A DNA stretch of 64,000 nt. It comes from Desulfobulbaceae bacterium DB1 (GTDB lineage: Bacteria > Desulfobacterota > Desulfobulbia > Desulfobulbales > SURF-16). The position numbers and the translations under genes are program-made. Positions 53,532 to 62,882 of this stretch are shown here, in pieces. The notes under the pieces were generated by a model that was given only the letters and a program-made list of their open reading frames with translations, ran no database searches and was not told where the DNA came from. The DNA is taken from contig MQUF01000014.1 of NCBI GenBank assembly GCA_001914235.1, positions 128,005-192,004 of the forward strand, given 5' to 3'. Numbering within the stretch: the first letter of the stretch is position 1; each line of letters begins with the position of its first letter.

Positions 53532-55505
53532 TCAGAAAAGCACAAAAATAAGCAGGGCACAGACGACCAGGGCTGAATAAAGCAGGTACAAGCCGATTAT
53601 GCCGTGTTGAATAAGCCTGCGCGTTTTGGTTGCGGCCACGGCGATGACGGTGAGGCTCGGGATAAGGGTTCTGTCCAGAACCGGGTCCGGAGTGTGGGAA
53701 CGGAAGGAGGCGGCAGGGGAAAAGAGATTTTGCGGTTTTTTTATCTGGAAAACGGTTCCCATCGTCCAGTTGAAGAGCTTCATGATGGTCTCGGCAAAGG
53801 ACGACGTGGAATACTGGGCCCGGGGCAGGGGCAGGGCGTAACCGCAACCCCAGGTGCATCGGCGCGGAATTTCGCCCTTGGGCCGCAGATGGCCGGCCAA
53901 GAGAAAAAAGACCGGAAGGGCGATGAGGGCCAGGGCGGCAAGGCTGATGTATCCGGCCGGGGCCAGGGCGGCAAGGGGTACTGCCCCTTCCGCTTGTGTG
54001 CCGAGCCAGGCGGCGATGCCGCGATCCAGCAGGGGCAGCATGGTGGTTGGCAGCAATCCGATCCACAGGCAGGCGCCAAGCAGCAGAGCCATGGCGGACA
54101 GCATGGAGCCGGACGCTTCATGGACATGGGACAAATCCTGCCGCGGCATGCCGAGAAAGGCGAGGCCGAAAACCTTGGCAAAACAAAGCAGGGCCAGGCC
54201 GCCGACCAGTGCCAGTCCCACCACCGCGAGAATCAGGCTGCCGCTGATGAGATTCGATGGATCAAGTCCGGCCTTCAGGAGCCCGAGATAAACCAGCCAT
54301 TCGCTGACAAAGCCGTTTAAGGGCGGCAAGCCGCAGATGGCAACCGCGCCGCCGAGGAAAAAGAGGGCGGTATAGGGCATGGATTGCAGCAGACCGCCGA
54401 AATCGGACAGGCGGCGGCTGCCGGTGGCGTGAATCATGGACCCGGCGCTGAGAAACAGCAGGCCCTTGAACAGGCCGTGGTTGATGACATGGAGCAGGGC
54501 GCCGGCCAGACCAAGAACGGCGACCTCGTGCATGCCGTGGCTGCGGCCGAGCAGGGCGGCTCCCGCGCCGATGAGAATGATGCCGATATTTTCAACGCTG
54601 TGATAGGCCAGCAGGCGTTTCAAGTCGTGCTGGGCGATGGCGAACAGCACCCCGAGTATGCCCGATACCACCCCGAGAACGAGCACCAGCCAGCCCCACC
54701 AGGCCGGGATGGTCGAGAAAAAGCCGGTCAGGCGCAGCAGGCCGTAGATGCCGGTTTTGATCAGCACCCCGGACATCAGGGCGGAAACGTGGCTTGGGGC
54801 GGCGGCATGGGCGCGGGGCAGCCAGATATGCAGGGGGACCATGCCTGCCTTGAAGCCGAAACCGAAAAGGCCGAGCAGAAAGATGGCGGTTGCCGTCGGC
54901 GTGTCCGCCGGGATGCTTCCCGCCGGCGGGAAAGAAACGACGCACGCCTCGTCGCCGAGCAGGCCGAACATGGCAAACAGGGCCAGCGTGCCGGTATGGG
55001 TGGCGGCAAGATAGATGTACCCCGCCTGCTGCGCCTCGTTGTCGCCCTCGGTCACCACCAGGAAATAACCGCCCAGTGCCATGATCTCCCAGCCGATGAG
55101 AAAAACAACGCCGTTATCGGCGGTGAGCAGCAGGGCGATGCCCGCGGTGATCAGGGGGTAGAAAAAACGGATCCAGGCTGAGGTGCCGGGCTGTTTTGCC
55201 GTCGGCCGGTAGCCGGTGCCGTAGAGCAGGCCCGCGCAGGCAATGAAGAAGGCGGGCAGAAGAAAAACGGCGGCGAGCGGATCAAGGCGCAGGGCGATAT
55301 ATCCGCTGAAGCTCGACCAGGGAAGGCGGAGAAGGGCCTCCTCCGGATGGATGAGGCAAAAAATGACGGCCGCAAGCCCGCAGAGGCAGCCGCCGAGGCC
55401 GGCAAAAAGCGAAAGCCGATCCGCCAAAAGCGATCCCCGGCGGCAAAAGGGCGCGATGAAGGCCGACAGAAGCAGCAGGATGACGGCAGGGATGAAAAAG
55501 CGCAT
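53532..55505 (-). CDS. HyfB/NuoL-type proton-conducting subunit (copy 2)
   Basis: The 657-aa membrane protein belongs to the Mrp/NuoL/HyfB family: about 14-16 helices with GAHAAAPSH-like APRAHAAAPSHVSALMSGVLIKTGIYGLLRL (core AAAPSHVSALMSG), and AYHSVENIGIILIGAG with the conserved Lys/Glu helices around it. It lies last in the operon, 30 bases after the small-subunit gene, and matches the 60.9-62.9 kb copy in layout. Such subunits pump H+ or Na+ in complex I, hydrogenase-4 and Mrp. Two copies in one operon suggest two pumping modules. Confidence 0.92.
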   Translation of the reverse strand: MRFFIPAVILLLLSAFIAPFCRRGSLLADRLSLFAGLGGCLCGLAAVIFCLIHPEEALLRLPWSSFSGYIALRLDPLAAVFLLPAFFIACAGLLYGTGYRPTAKQPGTSAWIRFFYPLITAGIALLLTADNGVVFLIGWEIMALGGYFLVVTEGDNEAQQAGYIYLAATHTGTLALFAMFGLLGDEACVVSFPPAGSIPADTPTATAIFLLGLFGFGFKAGMVPLHIWLPRAHAAAPSHVSALMSGVLIKTGIYGLLRLTGFFSTIPAWWGWLVLVLGVVSGILGVLFAIAQHDLKRLLAYHSVENIGIILIGAGAALLGRSHGMHEVAVLGLAGALLHVINHGLFKGLLFLSAGSMIHATGSRRLSDFGGLLQSMPYTALFFLGGAVAICGLPPLNGFVSEWLVYLGLLKAGLDPSNLISGSLILAVVGLALVGGLALLCFAKVFGLAFLGMPRQDLSHVHEASGSMLSAMALLLGACLWIGLLPTTMLPLLDRGIAAWLGTQAEGAVPLAALAPAGYISLAALALIALPVFFLLAGHLRPKGEIPRRCTWGCGYALPLPRAQYSTSSFAETIMKLFNWTMGTVFQIKKPQNLFSPAASFRSHTPDPVLDRTLIPSLTVIAVAATKTRRLIQHGIIGLYLLYSALVVCALLIFVLF

Positions 55506-55535
55506 ATCGATGGTCTCCCCATTTTCGCTAAAGCT

Positions 55536-56300
55536 TTACTTCCCATCCTTTCTTTTGTCAAGCAGTCGCAGGAGGCCATCCAGAATGGTGAATGGATGGG
55601 GTGGACAGCCTGGAATATAGAGGTCCACCGGCAGCAGGGAATCGATGCCGTCATGAATTTCGGGGCTGCCGGCAAAGGGGCCGCCGTTGATGGCGCAGGC
55701 CCCGGTGGCAATGACCAGTTTCGGTTCCGGTATAGCCGCATAGGTGGCGAGCAGCGCCAGCCGCATATTTTCGCTGACCGGGCCGCTGATCATGATGCCG
55801 TCCGCATGGCGGGGGGAGGCGACAAACTGGATGCCGAAGCGTCCCAGGTCAAAAAACAGGGTGCCGAGAACATTGGTGTCGGCCTCGCAGGCGTTGCAGC
55901 CGCCGGCCGATACCTGGCGGAGTTTGAGGGAGCGACCGAAAAGGCCGAGGATTTTTGCCTCAAGGCGTTCGGCCAGGGCAAGTTCGTGGCCGCTGAAAAC
56001 GAGATCGGCCCGGCTGCGGGTCGACAGCCGGTAATCACTGGTAAAGGTAATGGCGCCATGGGGGCAGACCGGGCAGTCGGCGCAGAAGAGGCAGCGGCCG
56101 AGGTCGATGACTGTTTTCCCGGCCTCGCGGCTGACCGCGCCAAAGGGGCACCGCTGTTCACAGCCTTCCGTGCATGGGGCGCAAAGATCCTGACGCAACA
56201 CGGGCAGACCGCGAAAACGTTCGGGCAGGACCGGCTCGCTCTTTGGAAAGCCACCGGTTCTGTACCCCTGGCGGAAGCGCTCTCGAATGATTTTCAACAT
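55536..56300 (-). CDS. ferredoxin-small-subunit fusion (HycF + NuoB/HyfI type)
   Basis: The 254-aa protein joins a two-cluster ferredoxin (residues about 38-80: CAPCTEGCEQRCP, then CLFCADCPVCP) to a NuoB/EchC-type small subunit. The four cysteines that hold the proximal [4Fe-4S] cluster are all present: two in AGGCNACEAD, one in ATGACAINGGP, one in IPGCPPHPF. In E. coli hydrogenase-4 these parts are separate proteins (HyfH, HyfI). The cluster chain is therefore intact, although the partner large subunit has lost its Ni-Fe ligands. Confidence 0.9.
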   Translation of the reverse strand: MLKIIRERFRQGYRTGGFPKSEPVLPERFRGLPVLRQDLCAPCTEGCEQRCPFGAVSREAGKTVIDLGRCLFCADCPVCPHGAITFTSDYRLSTRSRADLVFSGHELALAERLEAKILGLFGRSLKLRQVSAGGCNACEADTNVLGTLFFDLGRFGIQFVASPRHADGIMISGPVSENMRLALLATYAAIPEPKLVIATGACAINGGPFAGSPEIHDGIDSLLPVDLYIPGCPPHPFTILDGLLRLLDKRKDGK

Positions 56301-56326
56301 GTCAATACCTCAATTCACCTTGCGGA

Positions 56327-57850
56327 TCACAGGTCAAAGCCGCAGTAGGAAAGGTTGAAACTCTTATTGCACAAGGGGAAATCCGAAATCTGTCCATCCC
56401 TGAGGGCCATGGCAAGGCCATTCCAGTTGAAGAAAGAGGGATCGATCACCTTGTAGCGGCTGAAGCGCCCGTCGATGCCGGTGATGGCCGCATGGGTCAG
56501 GGTGCCGCGCCAGCCTTCCACCATGCAGATTGCCATGGTTTCCGGGGCCAGATCGGCTGTTTCCCGGCGGCATGCGCCATCCGGCAGGGCGTTGAGGCGT
56601 CGGCGGAGACAGTCCGTGGAATGGATTACCTCGTTGCGTCGCACCATGGCGCGGGCAAAAACGTCGCCGTGGGAGGACGTCATGGCCGGTACATTGTCCG
56701 TGCCATGGATTTCAGGGTCGAAATGGCGGCGGACATCGCAGTCGATGCCGCAGGCCCGGCCTGCCACGCCGACCAGGCCGAGGCCGACGGCATCCCTGGG
56801 GTTCACGGTGCCGGTTCCTTCCAGGCGGGCCAGCACCGAGGAGGTATCGAAAAAGAGATCAAGGGCACCGGTGGTGTGCTTGGCAACCGGGTCGAGGGCG
56901 GTGAGGATTTTGTCCCGGATTTCCGGCCCCGCATCAAAAAGCACGCCGCCGGGCCGGACGAGGCCGCGGCCGAAACGGCTGCCGCAGAGGGTCGCAGTCA
57001 TGTTCAGATAATCGCCCCGCAGGCGGCCGCAGAAGGAAGAGGTCGGCAGATAGCCCACGTCGCCGGCCATGGCGCCGATGTCGCCGACATGATTGGCCAG
57101 CCGTTCCAGCTCCAGGGCCACGGCGCGCAGGAACTGGGCCCGGGCTGAGACCCGGCAGCCGGACAGGGATTCGATGATCCGGCTGTAGGCGGTCATGTGG
57201 CCGATGGTGGTGTCGCCGGCCATGGTCTCGATCTGCATCGGCGTTTGCGGCCAGGGACCGCCAAGCAGCAAACGTTCCATGCCCCGGTGCTGGTAGCCCA
57301 GGGAGATTTCCAGGTGAAGCACCTTTTCGCCGTAGCACTGGAAGCGGAAATGACCGGGCTCGATGATGCCGGCATGCACCGGACCGACGCCGACCTCGTG
57401 AATTTCATCGCCCTCCACCTGGAAAAAGTCCATGTCGCCCACGAGGGGATGCTGTCCGGTCGGACGCTGCCAGGGGTCCGCTGCGCCGTTCCAGGTGGCG
57501 TGAAAACGCACCGGCTTGAACCAGGGATGGCCGGGGAAAGCGACCCCGTACTGTTCGGCGATTTCCCGTTCAAAAAGATGGAGCTGGGGCAGTTCCGGGG
57601 TGAGGGAGGGAAAACTCGTTGCCGCTTCGTGGCCGAAGACGGTAAGGGTGCCGCTGTCCGGCGAGGCCGTCACCGCGTAAAGTGTGACCTCGCCCGTGCC
57701 GTTATTTCCCGGTACGGCAAAAAGGGCGGCCAGCCGTTCTTTGCCGGTGAGAGCGGTTTTCATGAGCAGGCTGAATTCCTCATGCTGCAGCAACGGGATG
57801 GAGGCCAGGGGCAGGGTGCCGCCATTGACGATGCGGGGGGGCGTGCTCAT
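56327..57850 (-). CDS. hydrogenase-like large subunit without Ni-Fe cysteines (Ehr type)
   Basis: The 507-aa protein has an N-terminal NuoC-like part (about 40-170) and a NuoD/HycE-like part with VGPVHAGIIEPGHFRF and YQHRGMERLLLG. Where hydrogenases have the CGICG(F)AH ligand motif, this one has AGDTTIGHMTAYSR. Where they end in DPCxxC, it has DPSFFNW. Both Ni-Fe ligand pairs are missing, so it should not evolve or split H2. Such Ehr (energy-converting hydrogenase-related) complexes were described from Geobacter. The start at 57850 has GGAGGTG upstream and overlaps the previous stop by 4 bases. Confidence 0.92.
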   Translation of the reverse strand: MSTPPRIVNGGTLPLASIPLLQHEEFSLLMKTALTGKERLAALFAVPGNNGTGEVTLYAVTASPDSGTLTVFGHEAATSFPSLTPELPQLHLFEREIAEQYGVAFPGHPWFKPVRFHATWNGAADPWQRPTGQHPLVGDMDFFQVEGDEIHEVGVGPVHAGIIEPGHFRFQCYGEKVLHLEISLGYQHRGMERLLLGGPWPQTPMQIETMAGDTTIGHMTAYSRIIESLSGCRVSARAQFLRAVALELERLANHVGDIGAMAGDVGYLPTSSFCGRLRGDYLNMTATLCGSRFGRGLVRPGGVLFDAGPEIRDKILTALDPVAKHTTGALDLFFDTSSVLARLEGTGTVNPRDAVGLGLVGVAGRACGIDCDVRRHFDPEIHGTDNVPAMTSSHGDVFARAMVRRNEVIHSTDCLRRRLNALPDGACRRETADLAPETMAICMVEGWRGTLTHAAITGIDGRFSRYKVIDPSFFNWNGLAMALRDGQISDFPLCNKSFNLSYCGFDL

Positions 57851-59289
57851 CGGTTCACCTCCATCAGCAATGCCGCGTCGCGCAGCAGTACGCGCAGCGG
57901 TTCCGGAAGATAGATGCCGAGGACCAGCACCGCGGCCATCAGGGCCAGGGGGCTGGCCACGGTCATGAAATTTTCGTCGATGTTGTCCGCGGTCTTGTTG
58001 ATATCCATGGGGGTTCCCAGGGAAACGGTCACCACCGTTGCGCTCATGCCGATAAAAATGACGGCCAGCAGAAAGATGCCGGCGAGGCCGAGCCATTGGT
58101 GGCCGCCGGAGAAAATGCCGCGCAGAATGGTGAATTCACTGATAAAGGGGCCAAAGGGCGGTGATCCGGCAATGGCGAGGAAACCGGCGAGAAACAGGCT
58201 GGCGGACCAGGGCAGCACGCTGATTGCCCCTTGGGTTTCGCACATTCTTTTGCTGCCGAAGTAGCGGTGGATGTTGCCGGCGCTCATGAACAGGGAGCCC
58301 TTGGTCAAGGCGTTGTTGATGACGTGCAGCATGGCGCCGTATGTGGCCGGGCCGCCGATGGCGATACCGACGGCGAGTATCCCCATGTGTTCGACGCTGG
58401 AGTAAGCCAGCATCCGCTTGATGTCCCGCTGTCGGATAACGAAAATAGCGGCAAAAACCAGGGAAACGACGCCAAGGGCCAGCAGGCACTGGTTGGCCAG
58501 AATTTGTTCACCGGCCGCGCCCATGATCTGCATGACCCGCAGCACCGCGAGAAAGGCGACGGAAGTCAGTCCGCCGGCCAGCAGGCCGCCCACCAGGCCC
58601 GGTGCCTCGCCGTAGGCGTCCGGCTTCCAGGAGTGAAGGGGCGCAAGCCCCATTTTGGTGCCGAAACCAACCAGCAGAAAGACAAAAGCGGCCCGCAGCC
58701 AGGGTTTGGAGAATTGCGGGGCCAGAACGAGCATGTGGTCGATTTGCAGACTTTCCTTGCCGCTGCCGGCCAGTCCGGCGTAAGCGACGAAAAAGATGCC
58801 GAGCATGGCAAGGGCGATGCCCACGGAGCAAAGCAGCAGATACTTCCAGGTTGCCTCGATGGAAAAGCGATTGCGATTAAAATAGATGAGCGGGGCGCTG
58901 AGGATGGTGGTGGCTTCCACCGCAACCCACAGCAGGCCGAGGTGCCGGGCGGCCGTGGCCAGGGTCATGGCGCTGAGCATGGCGAGCAGGCAGACGATGA
59001 AGGTGCGGTTCTCCCAGTCCGGGTGGGTGCGGAAGTAGCCGATGCCGTAAAAGGCGCAGGCGCAATAAAGCAGGCTGACCGACAGCAGTATCAGGCGGCC
59101 CATGGCATCGAGGCCGAGCATGGTGCCGGGAATGAGAACCGGCTGGGGAGTGGCGACGATCTGCAGCACAAGCAGCAGATGCGCCAGCCCGGTCGCGGCA
59201 ACGATCCACGGCCGCAAACGGGCGGATGGCAGGGCGGCGGCCGCCAGTGCGGCGGCAAGGGGCAGAAAGAGAAGGATGGAAAGGGTCAT
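57847..59289 (-). CDS. HyfF/NuoN-type proton-conducting subunit
   Basis: The 480-aa membrane protein has about 14 helices. Family marks are [46 protein letters not shown] (core [15 protein letters not shown]) and [23 protein letters not shown]. It belongs to the NuoL/M/N family, HyfF branch. It starts 4 bases after the HyfE-type gene and overlaps the large-subunit gene by 4 bases, so the order matches hydrogenase-4 type operons. Confidence 0.92.
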   Translation of the reverse strand: [480 protein letters not shown]

Positions 59290-59293
59290 AGGG

Positions 59294-59932
59294 CTATTCT
59301 TTCAGGAGACAGAGATTTTCGGTGTTCGTGGAGGAAAACTCACGGTTTATATGGTTCATGACAATGCCCATGACGAAAATGGCAACCAGGATGTCAAGCA
59401 GGATTCCCGCCTCAACCATGAAGGGCATGGCCTCGGCCAGCAGGATGCCGAAGATGAAGATGCCGTTTTCAAAGATCAGGTAGCCTGCCACTTGGGTGAT
59501 GGCCTTGCGCCGGGTGATCAGCATGAGAAAACCGGCCGCCATGGTGGAAAGCGATGCGGGGATGAACAGTGAATGCAGGTGCTGGGGCAGCAGGGGCAAC
59601 CGGTCGGCGAAGATGAAGGCGCCGGCCGTGGTCAGCGCGCCGATCATCAGGGTGGCGACGTAGCCGATGCGCGGTTCGATTTCCCGCCTGATGTGCACCT
59701 GACGGATGGCCCGCATCAGCAGCCAGGGAATGACGAAGCCTTTGATGACCAGGGCGGTGCCGGCAAGAAACATGGTATGGAAAGTCAGACCGTGAATGAC
59801 GGGCGGCAGCAGGGACAGCAGGCCGCCCTGAAAGCCGGTGACCCGGATGCAGGCGGCCAGACGGCTGGTACCCAGGATGAAAAAATTAAGCAGGATAACG
59901 CAAAGCAGGATGATGCTGTTGAAATCGTTCAT
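59294..59932 (-). CDS. HyfE-type membrane subunit
   Basis: The 212-aa membrane protein has about six helices with LNFFILGTSRLAACIRVTGFQG near the start and AGYLIFENGIFIFGILLAEAMPFMVEAGILLDILVAIFVMG (core GYLIFENGIFIFG) toward the end. This is the HyfE pattern, related to a NuoK-like half fused to a NuoJ-like half. It is 4 bases after the HyfC-type gene and 4 bases before the HyfF-type gene. Confidence 0.9.
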   Translation of the reverse strand: MNDFNSIILLCVILLNFFILGTSRLAACIRVTGFQGGLLSLLPPVIHGLTFHTMFLAGTALVIKGFVIPWLLMRAIRQVHIRREIEPRIGYVATLMIGALTTAGAFIFADRLPLLPQHLHSLFIPASLSTMAAGFLMLITRRKAITQVAGYLIFENGIFIFGILLAEAMPFMVEAGILLDILVAIFVMGIVMNHINREFSSTNTENLCLLKE

Positions 59933-59936
59933 GCCG

Positions 59937-60851
59937 TCACCTCAGAAGCAGAATCAGGGCAAAAAAGGAAAGCAGGGTGGTGCCGACGAGCAACTGGGGT
60001 ACCCTGGTCAGCCGCAGTCGGGCCATGGCCGATTCCACCAGGCCAACCGCCACGGCAAGGACAATCAGGCCCGCGGCGAAGCTGACCATGTCAAGGAGAT
60101 TGTTGCCGGTGGCCGGAAGGAGCAGGTTCATGATGAGAGCCGCGAACAGCAGCAGCTTCATGGAGGCGCCGTAGAGAATGAGCCCGAAATCCGGTCCGCT
60201 GTGGTCCAGCACCATCACCTCGTGAATCATGGTCAGTTCGAGATGGGTGTTGGGGTCATCAAAGGGGATCCGACAATTTTCAGCCAGCAGCACGACAAAG
60301 AGGCAGAGTGCGATAAACGGCAGCGTAATGGCGGCTTCGGATTGGAGCAGCTGTCCCGTGGTCCCGACATTGAACATGGCATTTAAGGAAAAATCCCCGG
60401 CGATCCGGGCCAGAACAATGAAGGCGACAAAGATGGTCGGTTCCACCAGGACGGCAAAGGTAACCTCGCGGGCCGCTCCCATGCCCTCGAAGCTCGAACC
60501 GGTATCCAGGGCGGACAGAACGATGAAAAAGCGGGAAAGCGCCAGCAGATAGACAAAGAGGATCAAATCGCCGCTGAAGGAAACCGGCGCCGCCATGGGG
60601 CCGAATGGGACCAGCATGGCGGCGAGCAGGGGAACGACGACGCCCGCCGGCGGTCCGGCACGAAAGACCCAGGTTGTGGTGGAGCTCAAGACCATCCCCT
60701 TGCGGAAGAGTTTGCCGATGTCCCAGTAAAGCTGCAGCACGGGTTGGCCGCGCCGTCCGGCGATGATCGCCTTGACCCTGGCAATGATGCCGGGCAGCAG
60801 GGGGGAAAGAAGCAGCAGCAGAACAAGATGAAAGAAAAACGAAGTGACCAT
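59937..60851 (-). CDS. HyfC/NuoH-type membrane subunit
   Basis: The 304-aa protein has about eight helices and the NuoH/HyfC pattern: GIIARVKAIIAGRRGQPVLQLYWDIGKLFRKG (core GRRGQPVLQLYWD) at the start and AENCRIPFDDPNTHLELTMIHEVMVLDHSGPD (core RIPFDDPNTHLELTMIHE) on a charged loop. This subunit joins the peripheral arm to the pump modules. It stands 12 bases after the HyfB-type gene. Confidence 0.93.
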   Translation of the reverse strand: MVTSFFFHLVLLLLLSPLLPGIIARVKAIIAGRRGQPVLQLYWDIGKLFRKGMVLSSTTTWVFRAGPPAGVVVPLLAAMLVPFGPMAAPVSFSGDLILFVYLLALSRFFIVLSALDTGSSFEGMGAAREVTFAVLVEPTIFVAFIVLARIAGDFSLNAMFNVGTTGQLLQSEAAITLPFIALCLFVVLLAENCRIPFDDPNTHLELTMIHEVMVLDHSGPDFGLILYGASMKLLLFAALIMNLLLPATGNNLLDMVSFAAGLIVLAVAVGLVESAMARLRLTRVPQLLVGTTLLSFFALILLLR

Positions 60852-60863
60852 GGGCCTCCGATG

Positions 60864-62861
60864 TCATCCCTGGGTGGAATAGATAATCCATCCCAGCAGC
60901 AGAATGGTGGTGAGAAAAAAATACGATATGTAGATCCCCAGTTGACCGGCCTGCAGACGGCGACAGGTGTGGGCATAACCGGCCATTTTCAGGAAAAGGG
61001 GGGTCAGGAATCGGCGCAGCACCGGATCGAAACTTTGCTGGGCATGCCGCATGACGGCAGGGAACGGATGAAGCGGTGTTGCTTTGTCAACGACGGGCCG
61101 CAGGCAGGAACAGTAGGCCTCATCCTGGATGAACTGTCCAAAGCCGCCGGCTGTGTATGCCATCCGGCTGTTCGGCAGCGGATAGCCGCAGCCCCAGGTG
61201 GCGACCGTCTTGCGGCGGTGGCGGAGGCGCAGGGCGAGCACGGCCCAGAACAGGGTGAAAAAAACGATACAGGTCAGGCTCCAGGCCGTGCCGAAGGGCA
61301 GCGTGCCGATCATCGTGCCGAAGAGCGAAACGTTCTCCGGCGCGAGCACGGCCAGGGGCCCTTCCAGCAGCCGGAGAAACCGGTCGGGGAAGATGCCGAT
61401 GGCAAGACAGAGGCCTGCGGGCGGACTCATGGCAACGATCATCGACCAGGGGGCTTCGTGGGGAGGGATGGCGGTGCTTTTGCGCGGCTCGCCGCTGAAG
61501 ATGATACCGATAATCCGGGTTACGGTCAGCAGTACCATGCCGCCGGTCATGGCAAGCAGGATGACCAGCAGCATGAAAAAGAAAGCCATTGCCCCGGATG
61601 CCGACTGGCCGGTGGACAGCAGGCTGAGATAAATGAGGAGTTCGCCGATGAGTCCGTTGCAGGGCGGCAAAGCGGAGATGGCCGCTCCGCCCAGCACCAT
61701 GAGGCCGCCGGTCAGCGGCATGCGGCGCATGAGGCCGCCCATGGCGGACATCTCCCTGGTGCCGGTGGCATGGATGATTGATCCGGCGCCGAGAAAGAGC
61801 AGCCCCTTGAAAAGGGAATGATTCCAGATATGGAGCAGGGCTCCGGCCAGGGCGAGGCCTGCGGCCGTCTGGTAACCCGCATTGCGGCAGAAAAGCCAGG
61901 CGCCTAAGGCGAGAAAGATGATGCCGATATTTTCAACCGTCGAGTAGGCCAGCGAGCGTTTCAGGTCGGACTGCATGGATGCCAGGGCGATGCCGTAGAG
62001 GGCGCCGGTGATGCCGAGCAGGGCCAACAGCAGGCCGCACCAGGGAGGAAGCGGCGGCAGCAGGGTGATAAGACGAAGCAAGGCATAGACCGCGGTCTTG
62101 ATCATCATCCCGCTCATCAGGGCGGAGACATGGCTTGGCGCGGCGGAATGGGCGCCGGGCAACCAGCTGTGCAGGGGAAAAAGCCCGGCTTTTGTGCCGA
62201 AGCCCACCAGGCCGAGGAAGAAAAAGAGAATGGCCGTGCCGGTCGGCAGGGTGGGCAGCGCGGTGAAATCCAAACTGCCGGTCAGGTGAAATTCCTTCAG
62301 GAAGAGCAGAAAAAGAAAGGCGGTGCCCAGCCGGGTGGCGACAAAATAGATCCAGCCGGCCTTGCGGACTTCATCGTCTTGCAGATCATGCACCACCAGC
62401 AGGAAAGAAGAAAGCGACATCATTTCCCAGGCAACGAGAAAGACCAGGCTGTTGGCGGCGCTCACCACCAGGGCCATGGCGGCGCCCAGCATGGTAAAGG
62501 AAAACCAGTGACGCGCCGCCTGCAAGCCCCGCGTCGGCAGGTCAAGATAGCGGATGGCGTAGACGGCGCAGCTGCCGAGCAGCAGGAAAAGCGGCACCAG
62601 GAAGAAGGCGGCGAGGCTGTCCAGTCGCAGTGCAAAGCCGACTCCGGCCGCGTCCCAGGCAAAGCTGTACAGCGTCACCTTGCCGGTGCAGAGCATGCCG
62701 AGCGACCCGCTCAAGCCGAGGAGCGCACCACTGATGGCGCAGGCTGCGCCGATCAGGTGGGCAAGCCGGTTACGGCGCCAGGCCAGCAGGGAAAGCGGGC
62801 CGCCGCCGACAAGTATTGCCAGGGAAAGCTTAAAGAGTGTGGGGAAAAGAGTGTCAATCAT
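60864..62861 (-). CDS. HyfB/NuoL-type proton-conducting subunit (copy 1)
   Basis: The 665-aa membrane protein has about 16 helices with AHSAAPSHVSALMSGMMIKTAVYALLRL (core AAPSHVSALMSGMM) and RSLAYSTVENIGIIFLALG. It shares the layout of the copy at 53.5-55.5 kb, including C-terminal region TWGCGYPLPNSRMAYTAGGF. It is the first structural gene of the Ehr operon, 21 bases after the regulator gene. Confidence 0.92.
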   Translation of the reverse strand: MIDTLFPTLFKLSLAILVGGGPLSLLAWRRNRLAHLIGAACAISGALLGLSGSLGMLCTGKVTLYSFAWDAAGVGFALRLDSLAAFFLVPLFLLLGSCAVYAIRYLDLPTRGLQAARHWFSFTMLGAAMALVVSAANSLVFLVAWEMMSLSSFLLVVHDLQDDEVRKAGWIYFVATRLGTAFLFLLFLKEFHLTGSLDFTALPTLPTGTAILFFFLGLVGFGTKAGLFPLHSWLPGAHSAAPSHVSALMSGMMIKTAVYALLRLITLLPPLPPWCGLLLALLGITGALYGIALASMQSDLKRSLAYSTVENIGIIFLALGAWLFCRNAGYQTAAGLALAGALLHIWNHSLFKGLLFLGAGSIIHATGTREMSAMGGLMRRMPLTGGLMVLGGAAISALPPCNGLIGELLIYLSLLSTGQSASGAMAFFFMLLVILLAMTGGMVLLTVTRIIGIIFSGEPRKSTAIPPHEAPWSMIVAMSPPAGLCLAIGIFPDRFLRLLEGPLAVLAPENVSLFGTMIGTLPFGTAWSLTCIVFFTLFWAVLALRLRHRRKTVATWGCGYPLPNSRMAYTAGGFGQFIQDEAYCSCLRPVVDKATPLHPFPAVMRHAQQSFDPVLRRFLTPLFLKMAGYAHTCRRLQAGQLGIYISYFFLTTILLLGWIIYSTQG

Positions 62862-62882
62862 AAATGTCGCGCCGACATGAAA

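Noticed and set aside
53532-62861. Calling the complex a formate hydrogenlyase or hydrogenase 4
   Set aside because: Both Ni-Fe cysteine motifs are absent from the large subunit, and no maturation (hyp) or formate dehydrogenase genes are nearby.
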